From Siphonodentalium dalli (taxonomy: Eukaryota > Mollusca > Scaphopoda > Gadilida > Siphonodentaliidae), in contig CP136066.1 in assembly GCA_032622095.1 (NCBI GenBank), forward strand, positions 199,662,978-199,726,977: 64,000 nucleotides of DNA. Reading direction: 5' to 3'. The notes beneath the pieces were generated by a model. It had not been told where the DNA came from. It searched no databases and saw nothing but the letters and a program-made list of their open reading frames with translations. Position numbers and translations under genes: made by a program. Of the stretch, positions 46,296-57,505 are shown one piece after another; position 1 is the stretch's first letter; each line of letters opens with the position of its first letter.

Positions 46296-46959
46296 CTGGA
46301 AAAATCAGAAGCAATGTTAGGCGTAAGTAAATATATAACATGCCGTTAATTATATATAATACAAGCGAATGCGAAAACGTTATATATATAGACAATATAG
46401 ATAACAGTTTTGAGTAGTGTACGCTTTTCCTCATCGAGTGAGATGAGGAGGATGTCGCATTTCCCGAGACGAGAAAGGCCATACACTACTCAGAACAGTT
46501 AACTGCTGTGTTTGTTATAATATGTTCTATATATACACCAGTTTCGTATGTGCCAAACCACGATGAGACACATGTTTAGACCTAACAGGTTATTTAAGCT
46601 GCCTGCAACATCCACAACCCTTTATGTTAATATAAGGCGCAATGATACGGAATGACGCAAACATATGACGTATGTAGTGATGAGAGCCAGAAGTGTGATC
46701 AGGTAAGTGGAATAGCATGTTCGGACTGATGAAAATATAATGATATATTGTAGTACACGCTTTTTCCTAGACTTAGGGTATTTATTATTCCATATTTACA
46801 AATCCGTGCAGACCACGCATTACATATGAGGCAACATGTTTACGCCACACGACGTAAATGCTGTGCGATTCAATGGTACAAACATGAAACCGGAACTGTA
46901 AAATAAAAGCACCATCACACATGCCCTGCATATGTGACTGACTGTTTTGATGTAAAATC

Positions 46960-47185
46960 GCCATTGTTTTATGTAACAAACGAGTTTTGATGCAGACAGT
47001 TCCGAGACATGTCACACTCGTATGGACGATCACCGGCGTGAGTCCTCTTATGCATTATCAAACCCCACATGACTGAATTCCGTCGGATACATGTCACATT
47101 AATATGGGCAATCCCCGGTGTGGGTCCTCTTGTTTATGGTCAAAATCCAGATGTGACCGAATTCCTTCTGACACGTCAAAGATGT
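46960..47185 (-). pseudogene. C2H2 zinc-finger relic
   Basis: On the minus strand one frame reads CQKEFG...NKRTHTGDCPY, a stop, then CDMYPTEFS. After a one-base shift another reads GLIMHKRTHAGDRPYECDMS. RTH(T/A)GDxPYxC is the linker and start of consecutive C2H2 fingers. With a stop, a frameshift and lost His positions this is a decayed fragment of a zinc-finger gene with no neighbouring parent. Confidence 0.6.
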
Positions 47186-47597
47186 CCAAAATTGACTGGT
47201 GATTTTACATCAATAGCTTGAGATTTTGTTACTTCCAAACTAGTTGCCTGTTTTTTTTCATGAAAAACAAGAGATTTTACTTCAAATGTAGTGACCTTAT
47301 ATTACATCAAAAGCTTGCTATTTCACATCAAAAGATTGCTATTTCACATCAAAACTGGTTAGTTACATAAAAAGCCCACGATTTTACACCAAGCTCGGTA
47401 GTGACATCAAACGTGGTCAGTTACATCAACACCTGTCGCAAAACACGGCCAGACTGCGAATGATTCTATCCTATAAGTAAAGGGCAGTAAGACAGAATAA
47501 CATGGACGCTGTTCTTTAGCATTATCAGCAGATACTACAGTGTTTCAAAGAAAATGAGAAAGATGTCGCGTTTTTTCCATAAGGTTAATTTCCTGCG

Positions 47598-50500
47598 TTA
47601 CATGTACGAGTTATCGAAATCCTCAAGCTCGTAATCTGTGAAACACTCGCTGCTCCGACGTATGGCGACATATCCAGTTGTTCTGACCAATGAGCGCGGC
47701 AGACACATTGAATCTGTGCGCTTCCACTCGAGCGACTTGTACTTTGATACGCATGGCCTCGGTATCGCAAATATCTCCGATACCGATACTGTGTCTCTTG
47801 TATCTTTATCCTTAGACTCCACCAGTGACACGTCGTAGTCACTCCGGTATCTTTGGTAGGCTGCGGCAGTAAACTTAGGTCTAGACATCCCCAGGTACCT
47901 AGGTAGATATATTATTGATTTACCAATATATAACAAACATAGCAATACATGGTACAACATAATCAATTAAATGCGTATATATTACGGGAAGGTGGTATGA
48001 CCAACTGTCGTTTTCCTACACCTCTCTCATGGGGAGGGACAAAAACATTTCCGACCCCACCCCCCTTGCATCCCAAAGAAAACACTATCATATTCCGACT
48101 CTGAGCCGCCATAAGACAATGTAGTATTTGGCTTGCCAGGCAAGGATTGCTTGAAGCTGAGATGCATTTCTTCAAATGGTTCTTGGTATAGTTATCATAA
48201 ATACTTAATCACAAATTGTAATCACTAAAATAAAGATGATAACTGATGAGATAGATATTATTGCTGTATTCAATGCATAATTCTCATTAATTAGATTGAA
48301 CTAAGAGTGACAAAATGAACATTTCTAGAAGAATGATAAAGAATGGCGAATAGTCATACTCAAAATACATGTAGTTTCATATCTGAATAGACATAATAAT
48401 GCAACTTTGTTAAAAAGAGAACTGTGTACCGTGACTCTTTGTCAGAATCATTGATGGAGAGCTCTTTCCGAAATATGGTTGGGATAAACCATGCCATTAC
48501 ATTAAAGTGACTCATAACGACCAGGCTAAAATCAAACCTGATAAATTGTTTCGCCAATAATAATACTAATAAGTATAAGTAACAAGTAAATACTAATAAG
48601 TATAAGTAACAAGTAAAAGTAACAATAATAATACTATTTACAAGTTTCATTGTCGCCGGTGCCTCTCTCTATATCTCATATAAGAACTAACCTGGTACGA
48701 CAGAACGTCAACACTATAATCAGGACAATTAAGATGAACAATATGGCTGCCGTGATGATAATTGGCACTAAGGAGTCATCTGTAATAAAAATATAATTGA
48801 GTCATCCCTATATATAGACATAAACAAGAACATCGCTAGGGCGTGGCAAAATACGCCCTTTAGCCATTTCGAATTGTACTACCGCGAAATATAATAACAA
48901 TTGGAGCTTACAAAGAATATCTGATATACCTTAAGTTCAATGCCAATATGCGGTAAAATTCTAAGTCGAAAAGTTGCCGTAACTCGTGTGAAAATAACTG
49001 GACAGAACCCATTCTGTATTGTTAACTGGGAAACACATATACCAGCTTTGGCTCAGATAAAATAATTCAAACACGAGTTATTGGTCGGAAAGTGAAATGT
49101 TATGAAATCGGTCAAACTATAAGTCGAAATAATGGCCGTATCACATGTAACAATAATTGAGGTAACCCATATTGGAACTTGGCCTGTATATGTAGCTGGG
49201 AGATACACTTACTAACTTTGGTTCAGATGAAATGATCCAAACTAGAGTTATCGGTTGGAAACCAAAAATGGTGACGTCTTGTTGATATCTCTGGGTACTT
49301 ATGTGGGTGAATATCTGAAAACTGTACAATTTGATGTTACTACCATTGGCCCTATAATTACAGAATTGTGTGCAACGGGAGTAAACTAAATAATATTTTT
49401 TCCAGGTGACATCATATTTATATTGAATTTCAGGCAAAAACCTGGATCAATTTTGAGCTGTTGGATTTTTACAGAGCCAACTTGGAGCCATGTCATGAAA
49501 TTTCTGAATGTTACTTTTCAACGTTCAACGCTATATAGATCATTTTTTTCCTCATAATATAAGATAAATTCAACATATTCAATCTTATTTGAGTCCATGA
49601 AACATGAACATAACAACTATAGCTGGAAGATGGACTTTCTTCTTTCAAACTTTAAAATATAGACCACATTGCACCTGTTACCAATTTTTGTGTCACTCCT
49701 GTTACCAAGAGTATAACAAGGCATTACACTAGGGTGTAGAGTAGCCTTCTTGAGAAACCTGCCACCAGAGAGAAGTTCATTAAATAGGTAATCCCAACAA
49801 AAGTTCAAAAGGCGGTGATTTGAAATAATTTCTGCAGACCGGAGCACATTGCTGAACAAATGAAGAGAGTAGGTTAATTGTTTGTCACTCCTGTTACCGC
49901 AATATCATTTCTTTCCATCATTTCCCATTTATCAGGAATATATGTTTTATATACTATATTGAGTCTTTTGTGCAAATCATAAGTCATTAGTTATCAAATC
50001 CTGGAACATTTTTCGAAATTTTCTATAAACTACCATATATGTCACTCCTGTTACTGTCACTCCTGTTACTTTTTTGGTAACAGGAGTGACAGTAACAGGA
50101 GTGACAGATATGTGCAACAAACAGTTATTGCCACCACCCCTTTTTCTGGCCAGTGTTTGTCCATGTAGATCAAGAAGATAGGAATTCAATATAAGCCATT
50201 TAAAAAAAAAAAACTTATAACAACATTGTAAAAACCAGGTGTGTCACTCCTGTTACCAAAATGTCACTCCTGTTACCAATGTCACTCCTGTTACCAGCGC
50301 ATATTTCCATTTTGCTAAAAAAAATACTCATCCAAAGAAAACATTTATTATTATAATGGGATTGATACAAAGTGTAGACACTTATGCATATGTGATCAAC
50401 TGGGAACTCTTGAGTTCATGGCTTACAGAGTAATCAGTTTTGCACTTTTATGCAAGAAATATGCGAATTCACCCAGAGTATAGAGATTTTAAACATATTT

Positions 50501-51944
50501 ACTATGATGAGCTTATTCAAGCTTAATTATTTCCTGGAAGTAACAAAAGGTAATAACAATAAATACATTTTAGTTGGGTGAAATGGCCGCACTTGTTGTA
50601 AGCTGATTGTTGTTTGTTAGTAACAGGAGTGACATGTTTTACTACCTACCTTGAGTGAGTCATGTTGCCATGGCAATGGGAATAAAATTCCAGCATGCCG
50701 AAGCAAATCCTAATTCATGGTAAGTCATCAGGTTCAACATGGAAATGTTTTTTTATGTGAATTTGAACTATGAATTTCGAGCAATGCAATCCTCCAAATT
50801 GTACAGTTTTCAGATATTCACCCATGTACATAATATATACGGAGTGTTGATTAGCAGTACGGTCATTGACAGGGCAGTCATACCCGAAGAAATTGTGATG
50901 CAACGCCGGAATTCCCGTTTATATTGTAGAATGTATCGAATAGTTTAAATGTATATCTTAGGCACGCGGTGTAGGCGGGGTCATATCATAGCAGCAAATG
51001 TAGGTTATCGAGAAATAAGCTTAATGGCTAAATGTGTGATAACCAATGGTTTTATAGTACTCCGTGAATTGACAGCTTACGGTTACATTATTTACACAAA
51101 CAAGAAACAGACCCGCATGCTTATTCAACCCAATCGGCACCCCAACTTTATAATATATGTCGGGTCGTGTTGAATATGTTAGTTTCAATTGATTGTTTTG
51201 GCACATTGTTATGAAGGTGAACGCCGCGAATCTTACCTTCCGTTACGATATAGTATGTGATTTATGGATTATAATGAAGATGAACGTGGCGAATCTTACC
51301 TTCAGTTACGATATAGTATGTTATTTCTGGAGTAACAGGCGCCTCTTCTCTCGTAGAATCGACGGTTGAGTCGACGTATGTCGTCGATGACGTCAATTCA
51401 GCGGTAGTCGTAGACTCGATGTATGTTGTTGGCATTGTAGTGGTTGGTGTGGTTGTTGTTGTCGTCGTTGTTGTTGTCATTGTTGTCGTTGTTGTTGGTG
51501 TTGTAGTAGTAGTAGTAGTTGTCGTTGTGGTTGGTGTGGTTGTAGTTGTTGTAGTTGTGGTTGTTGTGCTTGTAGTTGTGGTTGTTGTAGTTGTTGCTGG
51601 TGTAGTTGTTGTTGTGGTTGTTGTTGTTGTGGTTGTTGTTGTTGTAGTTGTTGTTGTTGTGGTGGTTGTTGTTGTTGTGGTTGGTGTAGTTGTTGTTGTA
51701 GTAGTTGTTGTTGTTGTTGTAGTTGTTGTGGTTGTGGTTGTTGTTGTTGTTGTAGTTGTTGTTGTTGTGGTTGTTGTTGTTGTTGTTGTCGTGGTTGGTG
51801 TAGTTGTAGTAGTGGTTGTTGTTGTTGTAGTTGTTTCCGTGGTTGTAGTTGTTGGCTCTTCTGTAGTTTCTTCGGTCGATCGTAAAGTTGTCAACTCAAT
51901 CACTGTCTGTTCTGTTGCTGTTATGATTGTACCGTTGCATGACC
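47598..51944 (-). CDS. Mucin-like single-pass membrane protein (3' three exons; 5' end not found)
   Basis: Minus-strand exons 51944-51300, 48779-48692 and 47898-47598 join without a frame break: about 214 + 29 + 99 residues. Exon a begins SCNGTIITATEQTVIEL, then about 150 residues of nearly pure Thr with occasional Pro, then STTYVDSTVDSTREE and TPEITYYIVTE; such Thr/Pro runs are heavily O-glycosylated in mucins. Exon b (D-DSLVPIIITAAILFILIVL, then IIVLTFCRT) is the membrane helix. Exon c starts RYLGMSRPKFTAAAYQRYRS and ends ELEDFDNSYM; it contains TGYVAI, which fits the ITSM consensus TxYxx(V/I). Donors are GAAG/GTAAGA and CCAG/GTTAGT; acceptors are TCTTCATAG, TTTTTATTACAG and ATCTACCTAG. Predicted: type I surface protein, extracellular mucin stalk and signalling-type tail. 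The signal exon must lie upstream (above 51944). Confidence 0.65.
49303..50824. mobile_element. Element with inverted ends and ten GTCACTCCTGTTAC words
   Basis: GGTGAATATCTGAAAACTGT at about 49309 is matched in complement at about 50800-50823. Between them the exact 14-mer GTCACTCCTGTTAC occurs ten times: forward at 49692, 49884, 50041, 50056, 50243, 50263 and 50281; reverse at 50077, 50092 and 50620. The four at 50041-50105 form a perfect hairpin. No transposase is recognised. It lies in the intron between the first and second known exons of the mucin-like gene. Confidence 0.6.
50858..50948 (+). CDS. Candidate short terminal exon (phase 2)
   Basis: AGTGTTGATTAGCAG precedes 29 codons in phase 2 (TVIDRAVIPEEIVMQRRNSR to YRIV) and TAA. 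It fits the transmembrane exon at 31075 by phase, but it is short and opposite the mucin-like gene. Confidence 0.2.
50997..51173 (+). CDS. Candidate terminal exon (phase 1) with ITIM/ITSM-like tyrosines
   Basis: Acceptor CATATCATAGCAG, then 58 codons: NVGYREISLMAKCVITNG, ending FIIYVGSC and TGA. VGYREI fits the ITIM pattern and TAYGYI the ITSM pattern. It sits antisense to the mucin-like gene's intron. Short matches of this kind arise by chance, so this is tentative. Confidence 0.25.
   Translation, partial: NVGYREISLMAKCVITNGFIVLRELTAYGYIIYTNKKQTRMLIQPNRHPNFIIYVGSC
51232..51302 (-). repeat. 63-bp duplication of an exon end and splice donor
   Basis: The mucin exon's 3' end and donor (CTTACCTTC on the plus strand at 51295-51303) is repeated 63 bp away at 51232-51240, with TACGATATAGTATGT in both. 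The downstream copy is separated by an in-frame stop, so only the first donor yields an open product. Confidence 0.7.
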
Positions 51945-52199
51945 CTATGAAGATGATGTAGGGAGATAAAACATAATTGCGAGTTGTGCCTGTACAATCA
52001 TATCACACCTTGTTCAAGTAAATGGAAATTAAAAATAAAAAAGCAAACAAGCAGAACTAGAGAGAACAGTCACACAATTGTGCTAATTGTAAGTAAAGCA
52101 ATAGTCGGCGATAACTCAACGAACCTTTAGTTCAAACAACACGGACTGCGACCTACGTCATCGGAACGGTAACCCCACATGTAATCAATTCACACCTCA

Positions 52200-52312
52200 C
52201 ATATATAGGTTATAACCCCCTTGGGTATCTGCACAAGAAATATATACCAAGCCGCGAAGCGGCGCGGTCTATATTTCTTTTACAGATACCCCAGGGGGTT
52301 ATGACATATTTA
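52200..52312. mobile_element. Foldback element
   Basis: TATAGGTTATAACCCCCTTG and GGGTATCTG are matched in complement at 52284-52312. The centre CCGCGAAGCGGCGCGG is itself palindromic. Confidence 0.7.
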
Positions 52313-52812
52313 TAAAACGGTTCACTCCCCAAGGCAAACACAATTGAGCCACATTCTATTCGACGATTACCTATCAATTACCATTCAATTAAAAGTTAAC
52401 TGAATGGATTGTGGTGTTACATATTCCTGTTGAATAATAATTAGTCAAATATTCGTTGACAATCGGCTCACTTGGGTCTGCATTATATATCAGCATTGAT
52501 AAATCATTTTGTGTCCGAATTTGAGAACGTTTTATACTGATAACGTGTTTCTTGATAAAACAGATTCTTCGTTTTGACAATATACTGTTTCAGCTGTTTA
52601 AGTTATTTTTCGCCTTGTTGTCATAATGGAATTATCGTTTAGAAAACAGGAGACAATGTGCCGGTAGTGTTCGGACTCCGAAGTGAAACTATTCCACATT
52701 AATTGCATGAAGTTTGTTTGACGAAATATCACCGGCATTCATAACAAAAGACGTAAGCAAACCTGTGTATAGTGCCTGTATTTTCCGCGCACATGCATGT
52801 ATATGAGAACAG

Positions 52813-53009
52813 TTTGTGAAACTTTCTCAATGTATCATTCTGAAGATCATTATGTGATTATTGTGGATTATACATTCGAAACAGGTTTATATCTCGTTCA
52901 GTTTACTTCCAATCGCCCGCCCCTCTCGATAGACAAACACATATTCAACCAACAGTGTTGGGCCCCAACCCATACAGACCACCCCTATTGTCCGCTAATA
53001 ATGGAATGA
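52813..53009 (+). CDS. Candidate terminal exon (phase 1), weak acceptor
   Basis: 64 codons, CETFSMYHSEDHYVIIVDYT to CPLIME and TGA, follow TATGAGAACAG. The frame is protein-like with several tyrosines, but the acceptor has almost no pyrimidine tract. Confidence 0.25.
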
Positions 53010-53372
53010 TCCGTGTGTTAACTTCCCAAGTGACTGGTGCGATCATTATCATGGCGCATTGTTAGAATTTCACACCTACCGGTCCGATCTTCTTTCAGCT
53101 TACTATCCAATTAATGTCAATTTCTGTGTGATATTTAGCTCAAGTCTGTATTTTGGCCCCGTTGAAATACAGATTCATACAAGAAATATTGTTCGTGAAT
53201 TGGAGCAATTTGATTGGCCGAGGGGTGTGAACCGGTTTATAAAATGATGTATAACTCGTTTTGTTCAACGTTTTCCAAAGATATTGGCGAGCTACATGTA
53301 GTAGGCTTACGAGGTACCCCAGCCACTGGTGTCTGATGCTGCTACTCGGGACATTGAACATGTTTGATTTAA

Positions 53373-53763
53373 CCATTTACCCAACAGAAGGGCCCTGTGC
53401 CAATGCATTCTCTTATATATGCGAGTCGACCATATGTCGCCTCGCATATATAAGAGAATGCATTGGCTTAACACATTAAAAATTATAAAATTGTTAAAGA
53501 ATGTAAGAAAAAATGATAAAAAGTGTTAAAAAAAAATTTTTTTAGTCCAATGCATTCTCTTATATATGCGAGACGACCTATGGTCGACTCGCATATATAA
53601 GAGAATGCATTGGCACAGGGCATAACTATAACCATCACAATGTGGTCAATGAGCCGGTTCCAATGATATCCATATTTGTATGGTTTTATTGAGACAGACC
53701 CAAGATATTTTAGGCTGTTGAAGCTTTATTTGGCCGGTTTTGGCCGGTTTGTTGGGTAAAGGG
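53373..53763. mobile_element. TTAA-flanked CCCTTTACCCAACA MITE, copy 2
   Basis: Reverse-complement copy of 25194-25575, with TTAA at 53369-53372 and 53764-53767. The left end has drifted to CCATTTACCCAACAG. Confidence 0.85.
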
Positions 53764-53877
53764 TTAAAGGAGCTTCACGAGTTCAAAGTTCACAACCGTG
53801 TTCCATCTCCTATAATCGTGCCAAGGTTTACGTCGACAGTTCATGGTTCCAGTGATATAAACTCAAGATAACACAGG

Positions 53878-54020
53878 GCCTCGGTATCGCAAATATCTCC
53901 GATACCGATACTGTGTCTCTTGTATATTTATCCTTAGACTCCACAAGTGACACGTCGTAGTCACTCCGGTACCTTTGGTAGGCTGCGGCAGTAAACTTAG
54001 GTCTAGACATTCCCAGGTAC
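53878..54020 (-). pseudogene. Truncated duplicate of the mucin-like gene's tail exon
   Basis: From the acceptor GCTACCTAG and RYLGMSRPKFTAAAYQRYRS it follows 47898-47747 with about four differences in 150 bp, then stops matching after EIFAIPRPC. The frame runs on 14 unrelated codons to a stop at 53828. One change is KDKD to KDKY. It is the mark of a segmental duplication or the end of a second, damaged gene. Confidence 0.75.
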
Positions 54021-54114
54021 CTAGGTAGCATAATTTGAGTTTCGGGAACAATACACTACCAACAATATACTCACATGTATATCATGCATGACAATTTACA
54101 ATCGTTTATTTCAG

Positions 54115-54285
54115 AATTCACTTTCGAAAAAGTACCTAAATTCTAGTAATCAAAATAACGTATTCACTGTGGCTAGATTCAGAACCATAAATCATAAACT
54201 TCCAGTAGAATCGGGAAGTTGGAATAACGTTCAGAGAGGGACAGCGTGTATGTACCTTGTGCAATCTGAATGCAATCGGCGATAA
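54115..54285 (+). CDS. Candidate terminal exon (phase 0)
   Basis: The strong acceptor ATCGTTTATTTCAG opens 56 codons: NSLSKKYLNSSNQNNVFTVA to YLVQSECNRR, then TAA. It looks like a small cytoplasmic tail, but its phase (0) does not fit the transmembrane exon at 31075, so another upstream exon would be needed. Confidence 0.35.
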   Translation, partial: NSLSKKYLNSSNQNNVFTVARFRTINHKLPVESGSWNNVQRGTACMYLVQSECNRR

Positions 54286-54479
54286 AATACACTACCTGAT
54301 TAGTTTATTTAGTTATTATATGCAGTCATTTGGATGAAATCATAAAACAATATATCCCTGAGTACTTTTGGAAGGACCCTACGAGAGAGAAATTCCATGG
54401 TCTCCTATCTCTTCAAAATATAAACCTCATAAAAAGCCTGCATATTCCTTAGGTGTGCCTTTAAGAAGGTGTCTTCTAT

Positions 54480-56275
54480 ATCTATATTTGCGAATGTCTG
54501 TCTGTCTGTCTGTCTGTGTTCTATAGAAATTCACAGGGGACCATCTAGATGATGCCAAAGGGGTGTACTAGGAGTAGCTTTTTACGAGAAAGATAATGGT
54601 CGGGGTTAGAGTTTTCTAAATTGACGCCGTTATTGTCAGGGGCAGAAAAGGGGGAGGGGCAGAAACAAAATTGTCGCCGATTGCCACCAAACTTATATAT
54701 AATCATCCCCATAATATGAGGAATCTAATGGCGTGGTTTAAATATGGCAAAAGTCGCGCCGTTCGCGTCAGGTGTGCCCGGAAATGGGGGGGGCAGATTT
54801 TTTTTCTGTTGCCGATTGCCACGAAACATACATATAATCATCCCCATGATATGAAGAATCCAACGGTGTGGTTTAAATGTGTCAAAAGTGGCGTCGTTTG
54901 AGACAGGGATGAACGGAAGGGGAGAGGGGCAACAAAATTGATAAAACTTATTTTAGCGCCGATTTCCACCAAATTGATATATATTCTTCTTCATGATACA
55001 AGGAATCTAATTGTGCGATTTAACAACGCCAAATTGTTGTTTTTGAATGAGAGATTGGGAGGGGGTGGGCACTAAATTTGATAATAAGTCGCCGATTGCC
55101 ACCACACTTATACAAAATCATCCCCATGGTATGAGGAGTCTAATGGTGTGGATTTTATCTGTCAAATGCGGCCTCATTCGAGCCAGGGTTGCATTGAAAG
55201 GGACAGGGGCACCAAACTTGATGCACAATTTTTTTAGCGCCAATTTCCACCAAATTGATAAACGTTCTTATCCATGATACGAGGAATCTAATCGTGATTT
55301 AAAGACGCCATAGTGGTGCTGTTTGTGTGAGAGTTGTAGAGGGGAGGGATTGGCACCAAATTTTATAAAAACATTGTTTAGTCGCCGATTATCACCAAAC
55401 TTATAAACAATCATCTCCATGATATCAGAAGTGTAATCGTGTGGTTTAAGGATGTCACAAGTGGGGATATTCGAGTCAGTGGTGTATAGAGATGAGAGGG
55501 ACACACACAATTATATATATATGTTTAGTGCCGATTTCCACCAGATGTATACATATTCTTCTCCGTGATACGAGGAATCTTATCGCGTGGTTTAGATACA
55601 CCAAATTGGTGCCCTTTGGGTGAGAGACATGGGGACCTTATATTTGATACGAATTTGTATACTCGCCAATTTTCACCAGTTTCATATATATGCATCTCTA
55701 ATCTCTAATGATTCTTAGTGTGTGCAGCTTGAGTCCGAAATAGGGACGGGAGGGTCACCAAAATTGATACAAAATATTTTTAGTACCAATTACCATCAAA
55801 TTCAGACACGTTCTTCTCAAATGATACAAGAAATAAAATCGTGCTATCTGTCTGTCTTTTTTCTGTCTGTGTGCGTTCTATATATAACTTCACGCGGTAC
55901 AATCGAGATGGCACCAAGGCGTTCTAAGAGGGGTAACTTTTTACAAGGAAGATAATGGTGCGGGTTAAAATTTTCTAAAATGACGCTGTTGGTGCGAGGG
56001 GAAATTTAAAAAATATGGTGAAATAGTTTTGTCGCTGATTTCCACCAAACGAATACATAATCACCTTCGCAATATGGCGTTGTTCGAGTCAGCGTTGCAT
56101 TAACAATTGATTTAATAAACCAAATTCCACCAAATTCATACACGTTTTTCTCTAATGATATACCACGAATTAAATCACATTTGGTGTCGTTTGCGTCACG
56201 GATGGCGAGCGGATATGCACTATCATTGATAAGATTGCTATTCGCCGATATCCACATATAAGTTATATATACAGT
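54480..56275. repeat. Diverged tandem array, period about 145 bp, about 10 copies
   Basis: The words GCCGATT(G/T)CCACCAAA and ATGATATGAGGAATCTAAT recur every 135-150 bp. The array starts after a GTCT microsatellite and leader (TTCTATAGAAATTCAC...GGTAACTTTTTACAAGGAAGATAATGG type). The leader recurs at about 55850-55990, so the block is itself partly duplicated. Confidence 0.75.
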
Positions 56276-56577
56276 CACCAGGCCATCTCCATATCATTTT
56301 AAGTAGTTGGGCGTTCACATTTCACAATCCCGACATATGGTGACCCACATAAGTCACTTGAACAATTGTATCTTCTTAACAGTCATATTTATATGGGAAT
56401 GGCAATCAAGGCATTCACACAATGAGCTAGCAAAAAGAGATAACTAGAAGAAGCATTAAACGTATATTTATCATTCTATTGAAGAGATACATATATTCGT
56501 GTAAACTGAGAGACCTCGAACCGTCAGAGGATTGCATATATATAATAACAAAATTTAGTCTGTTCCATGCAATACAG

Positions 56578-56807
56578 TTTCCAAAAAAAGTTACAATTTG
56601 TCAAGAGATATGGAAGGCCTGTTCAAAAATAGTGGTCACAGTGTGCAGTCAAATATAGTTTCTTCTGATATACAAGAAAATGCAGTTAGTAGCACAAGAC
56701 TTTTCAGGATCCTACCAATACTGACATCTGACAAGGGTTTTAGTACAGACTCATCGACTGACATACACAACTCAAAATCTCGCTCTGTGCCTGGCACATG
56801 TAGCTGA
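56578..56807 (+). CDS. Candidate terminal exon (phase 1)
   Basis: Acceptor TTCCATGCAATACAG, then 75 residues SKKSYNLSRDMEGLFKNSGH through STDSSTDIHNS to GTCS and TGA; rich in Ser and Asn. The KSYNL start resembles KSYDI of the minus-strand exon at 46295 with the same entry phase. Confidence 0.35.
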
Positions 56808-57505
56808 TATATGTGCGCAGCAACATTTCGTTTAAACTAAGAATATTTAGCCAATATATAGCACCATGAACAGAGGAGCAACTGGAAATTTCTTTGAAAC
56901 ATCTATATCTTCATGGAGATATGATAGCCAGGTGTCCTCGAGATCTTAGTCCAACCCACTAGATTGATTGATACATCTCAATATGTAAAACCCAATTATC
57001 ATCTTTTATCGAACTAATGTGTTTATGATGTTCATGTATCATATTATAACGTCTAATGTATACGCAGTTGTAAATAAATAAATACTTCACTATTGGTGGA
57101 ACGGATTAATCGCGATAAACAGAATGACAATTGACAAGGTGAGCCACTACTTATATTCCCTGACTGTAATAATCATGTTTTGTGATGCTATTTGAATATA
57201 CAATTTATGAGAACACGTATAACACTAAGCAAGAGCATTCTCTATTCCCAACTAATATCCACAGCACACATTAACCTGGGCAACGCGGGGTAACCCTGGT
57301 AGTATACTATATAATCGAAATTATTTATTGTTATGGGCGAACACATGTAATTATCATACTTGTTAAGTTTATCGCCTATTATTATGTAATATAATTTAAT
57401 TACTGCTGTGTATATGAAATGAACAATGATTAATGTGATATTCAAAGTTGTGTACATATTGCATATACGTTTTGCTTGTTTCACTGTTATGCCCAATCTT
57501 CTCAG

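Noticed and set aside
51419-51961. Plus-strand Val/Gly-rich frame of 180 codons
   Set aside because: It is the antisense shadow of the threonine-codon repeat in the minus-strand mucin-like exon, whose splice sites fit flanking exons.
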